Shown: one piece after another, positions 1 to 11,400 of the stretch
Layout: each line of letters starts with the position of its first letter
How positions within the stretch are numbered: position 1 is the stretch's first letter
Assembly (NCBI GenBank): GCA_022059125.1
Contig: JAEUWY010000007.1
Coordinates: forward strand, 1-64,000
Source: Corynespora cassiicola
Taxonomy: Eukaryota > Ascomycota > Dothideomycetes > Pleosporales > Corynesporascaceae
Reading direction: 5' to 3'
DNA: 64,000 nt
The notes under the pieces: model-generated
Database searches by the model: none
Told to the model about the DNA's origin: nothing
What the model saw: the letters and a program-made list of their open reading frames with translations, nothing else
Program-made: the position numbers and the translations under genes

Positions 1-1
1 G

Positions 2-364
2 GCCCTTGTCCGCTGGCACAACTATATGCACGACGGCGCGGCAAAAGTAGGCCTCCCACTCGACGCCATTGCACACATCCCCGAAATGATGAAGGAAGCC
101 GGCTTTGTTGATATTGTGGCTACACCTGTCAAATGGCCCGTCAACACGTGGCCCAAGGACAAAAAATACAAAGAGCTCGGCAAATGGGTTTCGGAGAATT
201 TCTACTGGGGTGCCGAGTCAATGTGCCTTGCCCTGTTCACCCGCTGCCTGGGATGGTCCATCGAAGAGGTCCAGGTATTCGCTGCCGCCTTTCGGAACGA
301 TTTGCGCAACAAAAAACTACATGCCTACTGGAATTTCTGGATCATCTATGGACGGAAACCGTGA
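2..364 (+). CDS. SAM-dependent methyltransferase, C-terminal part (5' end outside the window)
   Basis: The frame is open from base 2 to the TGA at 362-364, giving about 120 residues; the first ATG at 26 is internal. The tail reads ...EAGFVDI..., then WPKDKKYKELG, then ALFTRCLGWSIEEVQVF, and ends HAYWNFWIIYGRKP. This is the usual C-terminal region of fungal class I methyltransferases of the LaeA-like/TAM type, which transfer methyl from S-adenosylmethionine. The Rossmann core with the SAM-binding glycine motif lies upstream of the window, so substrate and full length cannot be judged. It is on the same strand as the lactonase gene about 900 bp downstream, with no sign of a shared transcript. 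Confidence 0.8.
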   Translation, partial: ALVRWHNYMHDGAAKVGLPLDAIAHIPEMMKEAGFVDIVATPVKWPVNTWPKDKKYKELGKWVSENFYWGAESMCLALFTRCLGWSIEEVQVFAAAFRNDLRNKKLHAYWNFWIIYGRKP

Positions 365-1263
365 TATGGTACTCGAACACGGGCATGCATGAGTGGGCGT
401 TGGATAACAAAGATTTTTGCATATTGGGAGCTTGACCAAAGGGCAATGCTCAGCATCATTCGTTAATTTGTCTGCCCTTGCCTTCACATCCTAGCGCGGC
501 GTACCTGGGCAGACCCTTCTTGCACATAGGGATACTTTTTACGACCATGGCGAGCTAATTCTTGACGTTCGTGCGTCACGAGCATACTAGCATGTTAGCA
601 TGTTTCAAATGAATTTCCGCACACTGATATTCAACATGGAATCACAGTTCAATGCTCGCCTTCCTCTTGTCCAGATTAGCAAGCGCTCCTAGCCGGCGTC
701 GCATCACGTGATTCATCCAAGTCAAGGACCCTCTGTTGCCAGGCACTCATCACATCACCTACAGAACACGATTCGATCAATCCAATTCTTAGCTGCTCAT
801 GCCTAATAAGTGTTGCATAGCTGGGGAACATGTCGACAAATTTAGCCTGATCGAGTATATTAGCACCCACAACCAGGGCTGCGCCGCTCCCTCGCCTGAC
901 CTCGAGTAAAGTATGCGCATGCAGGCCAGCCTTACAAGAGCCAAGCTTTGCTGATCTCAGAGAAGCTACACATCAAACTTTCCGCAGGCGCCAGCATGCG
1001 GCCGGATGTTGCGGTCCGGGGACAAGTCGATCTTGGGCGATTTTAGGCAGATGACATGGATCTGCACTCGGACACGAGTTCCTGCGTAATTTCCCCGAAA
1101 TCACCCACTATATCTAAAGGAAAACGGGAGGAAAAAACACATATATACGAGATGGGGACAGCAAAATGCTTTGGTGGATTGATTCTACTTTCTTTTCTTT
1201 CCGGCAGCTTTGGTCAGGAGGCGCTCGTTTTCGGGACTGTTCACTTAGATCTACCATATCATC
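365..1263. other. intergenic region, no gene recognised
   Basis: About 900 bp between the methyltransferase and the lactonase. A 64-codon frame on the minus strand (676-870) resembles nothing I know. The stretch just before 1264 should hold the lactonase promoter and leader; I see no clear TATA box. Confidence 0.5.
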
Positions 1264-2514
1264 ATGGCACCCATCGGTTCATTCTTGATAGGTCTGTCCT
1301 CCCTCTCCGGCATCAATGCAGTCAAGCTCTTTGCAGCACACTTCTCTGGCCAAGTTTACACTCTTGACCTTGCATTGTCGAATACGACGAGTGCGGGCCT
1401 GAGTATTGCCTCGCGGTCCGGCGGCTGCGGTGTTACTCCGGCATGGCTCCATCTCGACAAAATCACGCAAACGCTGTACTGCATCGATGAAAGCTGGCAA
1501 GGGCGCGGCATCTTGTCTCAGTATTCGATCAATCCTAATTCGGGCGCCCTCACCTCAACTGGATCCGCATCCACCGCCGGAAACAGCGTCTTTGGATCCA
1601 CCTATGGAGGGCCTGATGGGAGAAGCTTCATCATAACAGTGGAATAGTGCGTACACACACTCCTCAGAAACCTCTCAAGGCAGCATGTTGACAAAAAGGA
1701 CAGCACTCCCTCTACAATCACAACCTACAGGCTTCCCCTCACCCCGGGCACCAAGCCCCTCCAAAAGCTCCAGTTCACCATGAACGCCCCCGGCCCCCGT
1801 CCAGACCGCCAAGACAAACCGCACCCCCACGCCGCCTTCACCGACCCCACGGGCTCCTTCATGCTCGTCCCGGACCTCGGCGCGGATCTGACCCGCATCT
1901 TCCGCATCGACCGCTCGACCGGCCAACTCACCCCCTGCCCCGCCATTCCCTCTCTCCCCGGCGACGGCCCGCGCCACGGCGCCTTCCACCGCGTGGCTCA
2001 AGATGCGTGGAAGTACTACAGCCTCAACGAAGTCAGCTCCTCGGTCGGCGTCTACGACGTGAGCTACCCCCAAGCTGCCGGCAGCGATGACGCGTGCCTC
2101 GACCTCACCCTCGGCGATACTCTGTCTACGTACGGCCCCTCCGTTCCCCTAGGCAACGTCTCCGTCAAGGCCGCCGAGCTACGCATCGCGGGATCCTTCC
2201 TCTACGCGTCGAACCGCAACGACTCGACCTTTGGCTTCGAGCAAGATTCGATCGCGACGTACGCCATCGGGGCCGGGGGCAGCTTGACATTCGTCGGTTT
2301 GGAGAATGCGCACGGGTACTATCCGCGGAGCTTTGAAGTTAGTGAGGATGGGGGATTGGTGGCGATTGCGGGACAGACGACGGCGGGGGTGGTGGTTGTG
2401 GAGAGGGATGCAGGGACGGGGAGGTTTGGGGATGTGGTGGCGAAGGTGAGCATTCCGCCTAGGGGTACGTATGGGGGGGAAGATGGGTTGAGTGCGGTGG
2501 TTTGGGGGGAGTAG
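1264..2514 (+). CDS. secreted lactonase-type seven-bladed beta-propeller protein (6-phosphogluconolactonase-like)
   Basis: Two exons, 1264-1646 and 1704-2514, give about 397 aa, the usual size of fungal members of the lactonase family (PF10282). The 57-nt intron starts GTGCGT and ends ACAG; the split codon joins as TA|C (Tyr) and leads into TPSTITTYRL, in phase with the long second frame. The start is the ATG at 1264: it opens with a hydrophobic signal-peptide-like stretch (MAPIGSFLIGLSSLSGINA) followed by the first propeller strand (LFAAHFSGQVYTLDL). Later blades carry typical pieces such as KPHPHAAFTDPTGSFMLVPD, PRHGAFH and YASNRND, with YPRSFEVSEDGGLVAIAGQ near the end. Relatives hydrolyse sugar lactones or are extracellular muconate-cycloisomerase-like propellers, so the substrate here is unknown. 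GC rises sharply in exon 2. Confidence 0.88.
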
Positions 2515-3003
2515 GGGGTGGTGGTTGAAACCAAAAATAGGCTCATCGCATACCAACGTCGAAGCCCTTGGTTGAGTTCGAGTGATGGGATAGTTGTTTA
2601 ACGCATGACGTCCGATTTGGCTCGGCTGAGCCGTATGCCGTACCCCAATCCGGCGTTGCCGAGCAGCAGGGGATCTGGACAACTTTCGAAGCGAATTCCG
2701 AATACCACCATTAAGGCGCCACAAACAGTCTACGATTGTCGAATCCGAGAAGAAGAAAGTGGCAGTGTTTACGTCGTATACAGAATGAGTCACTCCAAGC
2801 TATCGAAACAAGGTGATCCGTCACCCTTACTAACCACCCTTGACCCAATCCGGACTAGACGTCGCCCTCTATCAAAAACCCCCCCCCCAGACCAACATCC
2901 AGCATACAAATACTCCGACCCCCCAAACAAACATGATTCCAAAGAAACATCCAATCCTCTAATCCCAATCTTACCCACTTCCCACATTTCCCATCTCCCA
3001 GCC
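2515..3003. other. intergenic region, pyrimidine-rich toward the 3' end
   Basis: About 490 bp between two co-oriented genes. From 2880 it becomes very C-rich on the plus strand, as is common in leaders of filamentous fungal genes; it probably holds the promoter and 5' UTR of the alpha/beta hydrolase. No other feature seen. Confidence 0.5.
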
Positions 3004-3923
3004 ATGATCATCCTCGACCCCCCCTCCCCCTCCCACCCCCCGAAACCAACCCTCATCTTGATCCCCGGCGCCTTCATGCCGCCCACCTCCTACACCTCAC
3101 TCCTCGAATCCCTCCCCCCTTCGACCGGCTCCCGCGTCCTCTTCCCCGAACTCGCCTCCTCGTGGTCCTTCCACCCTTCCGGCGAGACCGTCAGCACCGA
3201 CGCGGCCGCGCTCCGCCGCACGCTCGAGCAGCAGCTCGATGCGGGAAACGAAGTCGTGCTGCTTATGCACTCGTACGGGTGCATAGTCGGGTGTGCAGCG
3301 GCGGCGGGGCTGAGCGTGGCGCAGCGCAGGGCGGAGGGGAAGCGGGGGGGCGTGAGGGGCTTGGTTGCCGTGGCCGGGTATATCGTGCGGAAGGGGGTGT
3401 CGGTGCGGGACACGCTGCCGGGCGGTGTGGTGGTGGATGGCGAGCAGGTACGTGCGCAACCCTCCCCCCCCCCCCCTACGAAACGTGTCTTGAGCGCGCT
3501 GGTGACGTGTGGCTGGGGGTGTAGACTCCAATAGGCGAGCCGGTGGATACGGGGTATACGGCCAACCTGCACGACTTGCGTCGGCAGATGTATTCCACGG
3601 TGCCCGTCCCCGAGGCTTCGTTCAGGGCGAATCTTGCCAAGATGGTGGGGGAGGGGAAGAGGTGTCTTACGTCGAAGAGTCCGGCGCAGGGATGGGCGGA
3701 TGAGGGGTTTGAGGGGAGGAGGGCGTATGTGAGAGCGGTCCGGGATACTTGTTTGACGGCGGAGCAGCAGGAGCAGATGATTGAGGCGAGTGGGGTGGAT
3801 TGGATGGTGGAGGATTTGGATGCGGGGCACGAGGTTTGCAAGACGCATGTGGAGCCGCTTGTTGAGTTGATATCGCAGCTCATGTTTGGGTTTGAGGCTG
3901 CCGAGTTTAGGCAACCTGACTGA
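3004..3923 (+). CDS. alpha/beta hydrolase fold protein (AB hydrolase-1 / esterase-like)
   Basis: Two exons, 3004-3447 and 3525-3923, encode 280 aa. The 77-nt intron (GTACGT...GTAG) sits between codons; joining gives ...VDGEQ|TPIGEPVDTGYTANLHDL, a typical stretch in this family. The oxyanion-hole region is LILIPGAF near residue 20. The nucleophile is Ser90 in HSYG (the strict GxSxG has His and Tyr around Ser). The catalytic His is His250 in LDAGHEV, preceded by an acidic loop that would supply Asp/Glu. Length and motif order fit cytosolic fungal hydrolases close to plant methylesterase-like salicylate/nitrile-binding proteins. There is no signal peptide, so it is probably cytosolic; substrate unknown. 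The start at 3004 is the only ATG placed correctly before the beta-strand 1 sequence; the frame is open further upstream but reads proline-rich leader. Confidence 0.85.
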
Positions 3924-4925
3924 CGGAGAAACAGTGATGTGATTCCTTTGGTTCATTATTGGGACTCACGTGGTTTTAGACAGAGTGTTCGATTTTCCAA
4001 TTTCGTAGCTGGTCGTGATAGTGCCATTGAAAGTCGAGAATTGGTTGTTTTGAAAATGATGTGTGTAGCTAGATTCAAAAAAGTATACAAAAAGAAAATC
4101 AAGATCCAAAAACCTATCCAACTGTCGGATTTGTTCAAGTATTAAATAATCCCTATAGAAAGTAGAGAATCTATACATAGAGAGCGTATTGCGTCTATCA
4201 ACTATTTGTCCTGAATGGTCAACGTCTCAAAAAATCATGGGCAAGAAAGCCAGACAGACCATCTACACCGAGTACCTGGCAGCGCCTAGAAGAGAAAGCC
4301 ACCATGTCAGAACCTTAGGATCTTATGGCGTGGATCTCCATGCACAGAAACCTCCCTCTTTGGAGATAAGGTTTCGATCTGGCTACCCCAACGGAGGAAT
4401 TTGTCCGGTACCCCACAATACGGGTGGCTGCCTTTGTCATTGGTGGTACAAAGACGATGATCTACAGCTGTTCTCTTCGTTGTTTCGCGTTACCGAACTT
4501 CTGTATACGCTTGTTCCGCGTTTGTCTCGCCATGTTTCGGCCTAGACACAAAGGCCGCATTGGAGCCGACGCTTTCCCGTGATTGATATCTCCAATGCAG
4601 GCAAAAACTCTTTTAATCAAGGATTACTGATGATCCATTGGCCCCAATTGGCGTATTGGTCGATTTAATGCAGGGTACAGTGTGCATGCTGTCTAAACTT
4701 TGCGAAGCAGACATGGCAGTCAAGCGGTCTTACCGTACATTAACTCCACGTCGAGCCGGATCCGCAAGGGTTGATCTGTGACGACAGCCTAGAGCTATGG
4801 TGGAAAGATCTTTCATATCTAGCTTGATACAGATCTCCTCTATGGCCACTTCTGGTGGACCGTCATTCACACCCCCATAGCCGAGTTCACGTTGACATCC
4901 ACGAACGTAGAAGACTTGCGCAGAT
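3924..4925. other. intergenic region, no gene recognised
   Basis: About 1 kb. AT content increases around 4000-4200 (3' UTR of the hydrolase). A frame at 4189-4545 has no ATG start and no recognisable motif. The last few hundred bases should include the promoter of the membrane-protein gene. Confidence 0.5.
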
Positions 4926-6347
4926 ATGGCGATCGAAAACAGAGGCCCCGAATTCCAAAATATTGTAATCGGTTTTTATGTGGTCGCGTTCGTTACAATG
5001 GCCTTGAGATGCTACACGCGTCACATAATAATGAGAGGGTTTGGTCTTGATGATTGGCTTATGCTTCTTTCAATGGTAGGGATTCCGATGTTCAAACTTC
5101 AACCTCGGGACTTTTAACATATACAATGACAGACATGCTTCACCGTACATAGTACCTGGGCGCTGCTGGGTGTTCATTACGGGACAGGCCGGCACTTCGA
5201 CGATCTATCGCCAGAGGGCATAAAGAAAGCCATGATGGTATGGGAATATCAACAAAATTACGGCAGTAAAGTCTCTGACACTTCCGCAGTACTGGTGGTT
5301 TTCCTACTCGGGGTATACGACGACCATGACGAGTTCCAAATTTTCGATCGGAATCTTTCTCCTGCGTATAACGGATCACAACAAAAAGGCTATACATAAC
5401 AAGATCATATACGCTAATCTCCTACTCGCCGGGTTGGCTGGATTTGTGTTCTTCTTTGCCTGCATATTCCAATGTTGGCCCGTATCGTACTTTTGGAATC
5501 GCGACCAGCCCGGTCGTTGCATCAGTTTGGAAGTCATGTAGGTGCTACCAGATCGAAAGATGGAAAAAAGCTAAAATGAATCAGTATCAAGTTGACGTAC
5601 GCGTACAGCACATGCAGTGTCATCACTGATGGAACGTTTGCAATCCTGCCAATCTTCATAGTTTGGCGCCTTAACATGAGAAAGAGGACAAAATGGCTGT
5701 TGACTCCAGTCTTTGCCATGGCTTTCAGGTAATTCACTGAAAGGATAGGAGGATTAGTACTAACATTAAGAATAGTGCCAGTACTGCTGTCGTGGTTCGA
5801 CTTGCCTACGTCCCAGATTTTGTGGACCCGGACTATCTATGTAAGCAGAGGTTTGACAGACATTTCCATGGAATATCCTAACACATTGGCAGGGGCCACG
5901 TTGGATATTGCCAACTGGTCAACGGTAGAAATGGGTTTGGCCATTACGGCAGGCAGTCTCGTCACCCTTCGGCCACTAATCAAACAAGTCTCGGTCGCAT
6001 TGAATCTCACCGCAAAATCATCGAGCTCGCCCTCGTACCCAGAAGAAAATCCCAAGCCCCGTATCGCTATTCATCGCAATGGCACTAGCCTATTGTCTAG
6101 CCGAAATGAGACGTACCAGATGCTCACTCTGGATCACTTACACATTCCACTTGCGCAGCTTAGGCAAGATATCGAAGCGGTAGCTGGGACCCAATATGGT
6201 CTTGCGATTAACAAGGACCCTACAGAGGTAGATGCCAGCGAAGTTAGTCCTCTCAGAGATGTCATAATTCCTGCCAGGGGGAGGGTGTCTCGACGACAAG
6301 AGTTGCTGGGCGATGAGGAACTAAGAACAAAACACATGACAGTGTAA
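4926..6347 (+). CDS. rhodopsin-domain integral membrane protein (PTH11/SAT4-like, seven-TM)
   Basis: I resolve six exons: 4926-5075, 5133-5237, 5290-5537, 5585-5728, 5776-5840 and 5893-6347, total 1167 nt, 388 aa. All five introns (47-57 nt) are GT-AG and the phases join without a stop. Family hallmarks appear in order: GFGLDDWLMLLSM after TM1-2, GVHYGTGRHFDDLSPEGI, YWWFSYSGYTTTMTSSKFSIGIFLLRI, a TM with CWPVSYFWN..., TYAYSTCSVITDGTFAILPIFIVW, SASTAVVVRLAYVPDF, and DIANWSTVEMGLAITAGSL followed by LRPL. The C-terminal 130 residues are hydrophilic and probably cytosolic. Related proteins are fungal plasma-membrane receptors, often involved in host or surface sensing; no N-terminal CFEM domain is present here. 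The third intron acceptor (5583-5584) was chosen because it keeps the YAYS motif and the phase. Confidence 0.85.
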
Positions 6348-6767
6348 TGTAATTAGATTCAGGAGCTCATACATGCGATATAGATTACTAGATCATTAGA
6401 TTGTATACAGCACAGTCCGTTGGAGAAGTCTTCAAGTGGCCGGGTATTATATCAATGACCAATCCTGAAGGACAGTGCAGCTGCACCGAGTAGACTGATG
6501 GATTCTTGATCATTCCAAATCTGTATTTAGCAATAGATTAACCCCAAATGCGCTTAAATTGAACCAAAAGTACCTTTGTTGCTAATTTCTGGCACAGTGG
6601 TGATTCAAATAGCCTTTCACCAAAGATCAGCGGCCTCTCACTCATCGGCACCTTTCGCTTCCAGTCGCAATCCTGCAATCGCCCGCTTATCGAATTCTAC
6701 ATAAATTGACCCAGCCTGCCAAAACAAAGACAAAAACTCCACAACCTACAATTCATCCTCCAACAAC
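6348..6767. other. intergenic region / promoter of the 351-aa gene
   Basis: About 420 bp, AT-leaning; the final 100 bases before 6768 are A/C-rich (CAAAACAAAGACAAAAAC), typical of a fungal 5' leader. No distinct motif otherwise. Confidence 0.45.
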
Positions 6768-7823
6768 ATGGTCTTCTTGCCCACCACGCCGAGTGCGACC
6801 CCATCAGGAGCGAAGCCGCCTGCCAGAGGCCGAGAACTAATCTCAAGCGTCTCTAATCACTCAGGCACCATCACTGCAGGTGATTGCTACACCAACTTGT
6901 CTTTCGCATTGCCAACCTCCCTGGCCTTCGCCAAGTGCCTCACTTGGCAACAGACGCCATGGGCAGACCTTGTGGTCGACGACAAAGTCGTGAGCCGCAT
7001 CAGCGAGTCCGATGCCGAAGTAATTTCCTACCAGCTTTCCGGCCGCCTGGGCAAGACCATATCCACAGAAGCAATCGAGAACGCGCTGTACCTGGGCACG
7101 ACGTACAAGAAAGGCCGCGCCGATGGATCCTCCCTCATCTGCGCCCCGCAGGTGTTCGTCGTGTTTCCTCACCTTCAGCGAGACTGCTCCCGCGACACGA
7201 AATTCCTCCGAATATGGAACGAAGATGTCGTCAAGCCTGCATTCGACGCTGCTTTGGCGGAACACTGGAGCACCTTCATAGTCAACCGCCACAAAGGTGT
7301 GAACCGCCTGATCAACGCGGGAGGAGTTCACCGAGAGCGAGAGGCATGGGACGCAAAGGAGATCCTCAAGGTCCTGGCTCGCGGTGGAAACGTCCCCCTC
7401 ACAAACGAATGGCCAGAGTTCGACGACGTGTGGATAGAGGGCAAGAACTATGCCGGAGTCGAGACGAACAGGTGGCGAAGGATCTTCGATGATGCGTGGA
7501 GGTCGATTCGCGGAATGATGGACGGCCACCGCGATCTAGCCGAGTTTCAGGACCCGTTCCTGCTGGCTGTCTCGCGCTGCGAGATCGACTTCGATCTCTA
7601 CTCCGGCTGGGACAGGATATACGATGGAGCGACCATCATGTGGGATCCGTACGTGGACGGGGGATACATGAATTGGGACAGCTTCTTTATGGAGCTCAAG
7701 ACTGTCTTGGGTCCTAGGGCTGATGCAGAGGAGAAGGCGAAAGAATGGGCGGAGAAGGAAAAGGACGCATGGAAAGATAATTTGGCGCACACCCGATTCG
7801 ACTGTAACTTCAATACCGGGTAA
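6768..7823 (+). CDS. uncharacterised intronless protein, 351 aa
   Basis: A single open frame with normal fungal coding character. The ATG at 6768 follows an A-rich leader (CAACAACATGG). I do not recognise the family. What can be seen: a Ser/Pro-rich N-terminus of about 35 residues, a globular middle rich in Trp and acidic residues (for example WPEFDDVWIEG, SRCEIDFDLYSGWDRIYDG, WDPYVDGGYMNWDSFFMELK), and a short charged helix (DAEEKAKEWAEKEKDAWKD) before the end. There is no signal peptide or membrane segment, so it is probably cytosolic or nuclear. It could be a lineage-specific protein. It is convergent with the HET gene. Confidence 0.7.
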   Translation: MVFLPTTPSATPSGAKPPARGRELISSVSNHSGTITAGDCYTNLSFALPTSLAFAKCLTWQQTPWADLVVDDKVVSRISESDAEVISYQLSGRLGKTISTEAIENALYLGTTYKKGRADGSSLICAPQVFVVFPHLQRDCSRDTKFLRIWNEDVVKPAFDAALAEHWSTFIVNRHKGVNRLINAGGVHREREAWDAKEILKVLARGGNVPLTNEWPEFDDVWIEGKNYAGVETNRWRRIFDDAWRSIRGMMDGHRDLAEFQDPFLLAVSRCEIDFDLYSGWDRIYDGATIMWDPYVDGGYMNWDSFFMELKTVLGPRADAEEKAKEWAEKEKDAWKDNLAHTRFDCNFNTG

Positions 7824-8473
7824 AAGCGTTGTGCTGAGGATGAAGAGTGCAATTCCACTACAGGGGGAGGAAGGAAGAAACGATCGTGGGTTATCTAAGT
7901 GGTAGAACATTCCGTGCTAAGAATGGCAAAGCGTCTACTAACTCGACCACTCTTCCCAATTAACATCCTGAGTGTCCTAACATTTTAGCAAGCCGCTTCG
8001 TTGCCATACTATCATTAAAACGACTATAGTCACTCTGTTCTTCGCCCATACTACAAATCGTGTTAAGGGCTTATTAACCATGCGATACCCGCAAGTTCCA
8101 TAGCCTAACGTTAAAGCAGCGGCTAAAAAGATAAGGCGGTACGTCGCGTCGCCACCACTAGCAGAAACAATGGCCGACCCGCACCGGCCACACCCTTGTG
8201 ATGGAGGCACCAGATTTCTGAAATGAAGGAAAGCCGTTACAAAAGTCGCGCATCCTCCACCCCTGGACGCGCTCCTAGATACTATCCTCTGCAATTCTAG
8301 ATGCATTAGGACCAGATTCAATCTGCAGCCCTCTCTACAGATATCATCCAAATTTTTCATTCAAGATAATTCTTGCATAATGAGATTTTCAATTCATGAC
8401 TATTCGTGACAATTTGATAGTGAATCTGAGTAAAGATACGTTCCTCTACCTGATATCCAAACGTGAGATTATT
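7824..8473. other. convergent intergenic region
   Basis: About 650 bp between the 3' ends of the 351-aa gene and the HET gene. A 127-codon minus-strand frame (7977-8360) has no recognisable motif and no clear gene structure. Both 3' UTRs and terminators probably lie here. Confidence 0.45.
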
Positions 8474-11400
8474 CTACACGACTAGTATATCAAAACTCTG
8501 TTTCACGACACAGTCGCTCTGTACTAGCCCAGCTCCGACCCTCTCATACTCTCCATCCACACTAGTGGGCTTGACAACTAGTATGTAATACTCCTGAATA
8601 TTCGAAGTGTTCCCACTTGAAGGAAACTTTCTCCCAATGACAATGCATCGTTTTCCATAAAGAGCTGCGTCATCGCGAATATCGTACTGTATCCATCCTC
8701 TTCCTTTCCCATTTGAATCCAGAACAGTATGCTGATTCCCATCTGGTTCCGTCCGACAGTCTCGGAATTTTCCTAGGCCTGCAACCAGGGCAATATCGCG
8801 TTCTTTGTCAAATCTGAGGTTACCAACCCAATCAACCTCGCCGAAAGGGACATTTATGAACTTGATACCTCCACTATTTGACATCCAGGACCATGAAGGC
8901 ACCTGCCGGTCATTATATGCGATTCGCTCAACACGTGTATCAGAAGTGTGCCAGAGAAGATTCCTATGAAGGTATTTTTCGAAAGTTCCGTATCTACTCT
9001 CGTGCCCTATTGCGTTTGAAATGCGGGCTTCTAACCCGGATATAGCAACGCACCTGTCGGTCTTCTCTGTTAGACCGCGCTTTGAATAATCTTCAAACAG
9101 GAATTGAATAAATTCTGTAGTACGCCGCGTGCCAGATTCAAGAAGCCGGGTCGGGAAGTTTGGATCAAGATTGAAGTATTTCTTGCGGTGTGAACTGGGC
9201 AGAAAGTTATCAGGCTAGTGATATGTTGGCCTGGGTACTATGGAACTCATACCTTGTCAATCTAGTCAAATTTTCGCAGTAAACTCCTTCTCCACATTCC
9301 CAGTATGTCTGATTAGCGCTAAAGTGAATAGTTCGCCGTGCCAGAACTCTCTCTTGCACCACCCACGCTCGGCTATTGAGCTGAGCCTCATCCAAGTCAT
9401 TATCGAAATCATCTATGTCGCTACTGATATAGAAACGCTTGCCTGAGGAGTCTTGAGCATGAACATATTCGTAGTTTAGGTCGCGTTTGAGGAACCCTGC
9501 GTTGGAGTCGGCAGCGGAAGTAGCGGCTAGTACGCAATAGGCCTGAGAAAAGACACTTTCCATTCGGCCAGATTCGCTCTTCCAATCTTTTCCATTGTCG
9601 CCATACTGGATGATACAAAGCGAGTCAATCCAGAGATATGGGACGCCAAATTCTCGAGTGACTCGAACAGCATCTTGGAATGTTTTTGGTAACCGAGAAA
9701 TACTGAATCCTCTGAGTCGTTCGTCGACGTTGTCCTGTGACGTACAAAATGTCTTCTTCTCTGTGGTAGATAGATTTCCCCAGCAGTGAGATAAGGCGAT
9801 ATAGTCTTTTACAGTTGTTTCTGAGGAATGAATCAGACGGATGGAATCTGGATTATAATTCGATTGTTTTGAATTACCAACGAAGAGGAATCTTCTTGGT
9901 AAGGTCATGTCAGATGTGTTTCGGCGCTTACTGCAATCGTGTGACTCATCGCACCAATGGAGCCATGCGCGAAGCAAATGGAATCGAACTGTGTTATCTG
10001 GTCCAGATCGAATCGGAAAGCCGATCGGAACACCTAGATCGTCATGGCCCGCGTATTCTGTATCACAAGCCTCAGCAAATACTGTTCCTATTCAGGGTGT
10101 TAGAAGGGTTGAGAACACCGACCTGGATCAGTACAAAACCGCAGAAGACGCTGGCCCCGCCATCCATTTCTTATATATGCACCTTGTCTCACTAGACAGA
10201 TGTTTATGTTGTCATCTTTTTCACAGTGTCTTATCGATTTGTGAAGGAGTCTGCAGACCAAGCAGCTTTTCGCGGAAGCTCTGATGTTGGAAACGCTAGT
10301 CTTTCCAATAACGGCTGTGACAAAGTCCACGATAAATATGCAGAAAGGGCAGAAGTTGACAGTATCTGCATCTTCCTTAAATGGGAGATTGACGTAGAAT
10401 TTCTGTGCAAAATTTTGGTCGAGGCCGATACCCCAATCGTTGTACTAGATCCAATGAAAGTTAGATCAAGCAACTAAATGCCCGATATAGGCTAGTTACC
10501 TTCTATAGCACCAGGTACATTAGGATTAGCAGAAGCCTCGCGTATCAAACTTCACAGCTCCACTCACCGCCTATATCACCAGTCACACCAAGTGAGCAGA
10601 ACTCTCGCGCATTGAAGCTAGTAGTTTCGCTTACATCCTACACCAGCTTCATCAGAAGTCTTGTATATTAAGGCTCGCAGTTATACTCACGTCCTAAGCC
10701 ATAGGACACACTAGGGTTAGCAAAAAGCCTCACACATCAAATTTCGCAGCTCTACCTACATCCTACACCATTAAGCACACCAAAATTAGCAGAAGCCTTG
10801 CGCATCAAAGTTTAAAGCTCTACTTACGCGCTAAATTGCCAGACATATCAGGGTTAGCAAAAGCCTTACACATTAGACTTCGTAGCTCCACTTACCCACT
10901 TCACCACCAGACATACTAAAATCAGCACACACTTTTCGCATGAAATCTTATAGCGTCACTAACCTCCTACATGACCAGAAATTTCGAGGTTAGCAGAAGC
11001 CTCATACATCAAGCTTCGTGGCTCCACTTACACGCTACACCGCCAGGCACGCCAGAGTTAGCAGAAGCCCATGCATTAAAATTTGCAGCTTTACTTACAT
11101 CCTATACCGTATGAAAAATATCAGGATCAGCAAAAGTTATGTGTATCAACACCTGCAGATCTACTTACTCGCTGCACCACCAAAACCCCAAGATTAGCAG
11201 AAATCTTACGTATCACATTTCACAGATCTACTTACCCACTATATTAACAAGCATGCCAAGTTTAGTGGAAATCTCGCGCATTATTGTTTGGGGTTCGATT
11301 TACCAACTAAATCATATTAGCGAAAGCCTTGCACATCAGAGGTAGCAACTCTGCTTACCGCCTACATCTCCCGATGCTGGGGTTAGCAACAGTCTCACTT

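Noticed and set aside
2179..2793. 204-codon minus-strand frame
   Set aside because: Antisense to exon 2 of the lactonase, with low-complexity His/Pro-rich translation.
3090..3956. 288-codon minus-strand frame
   Set aside because: It is antisense to the alpha/beta hydrolase exons, crosses its intron, and has no motif; a result of high GC.
4189..4545. 118-codon plus-strand frame
   Set aside because: No ATG start and no recognisable domain; not enough to call a gene.
6861..7529. 222-codon minus-strand and 202-codon plus-strand frames
   Set aside because: Other-frame readings of the 351-aa gene, which has the better start context and composition.
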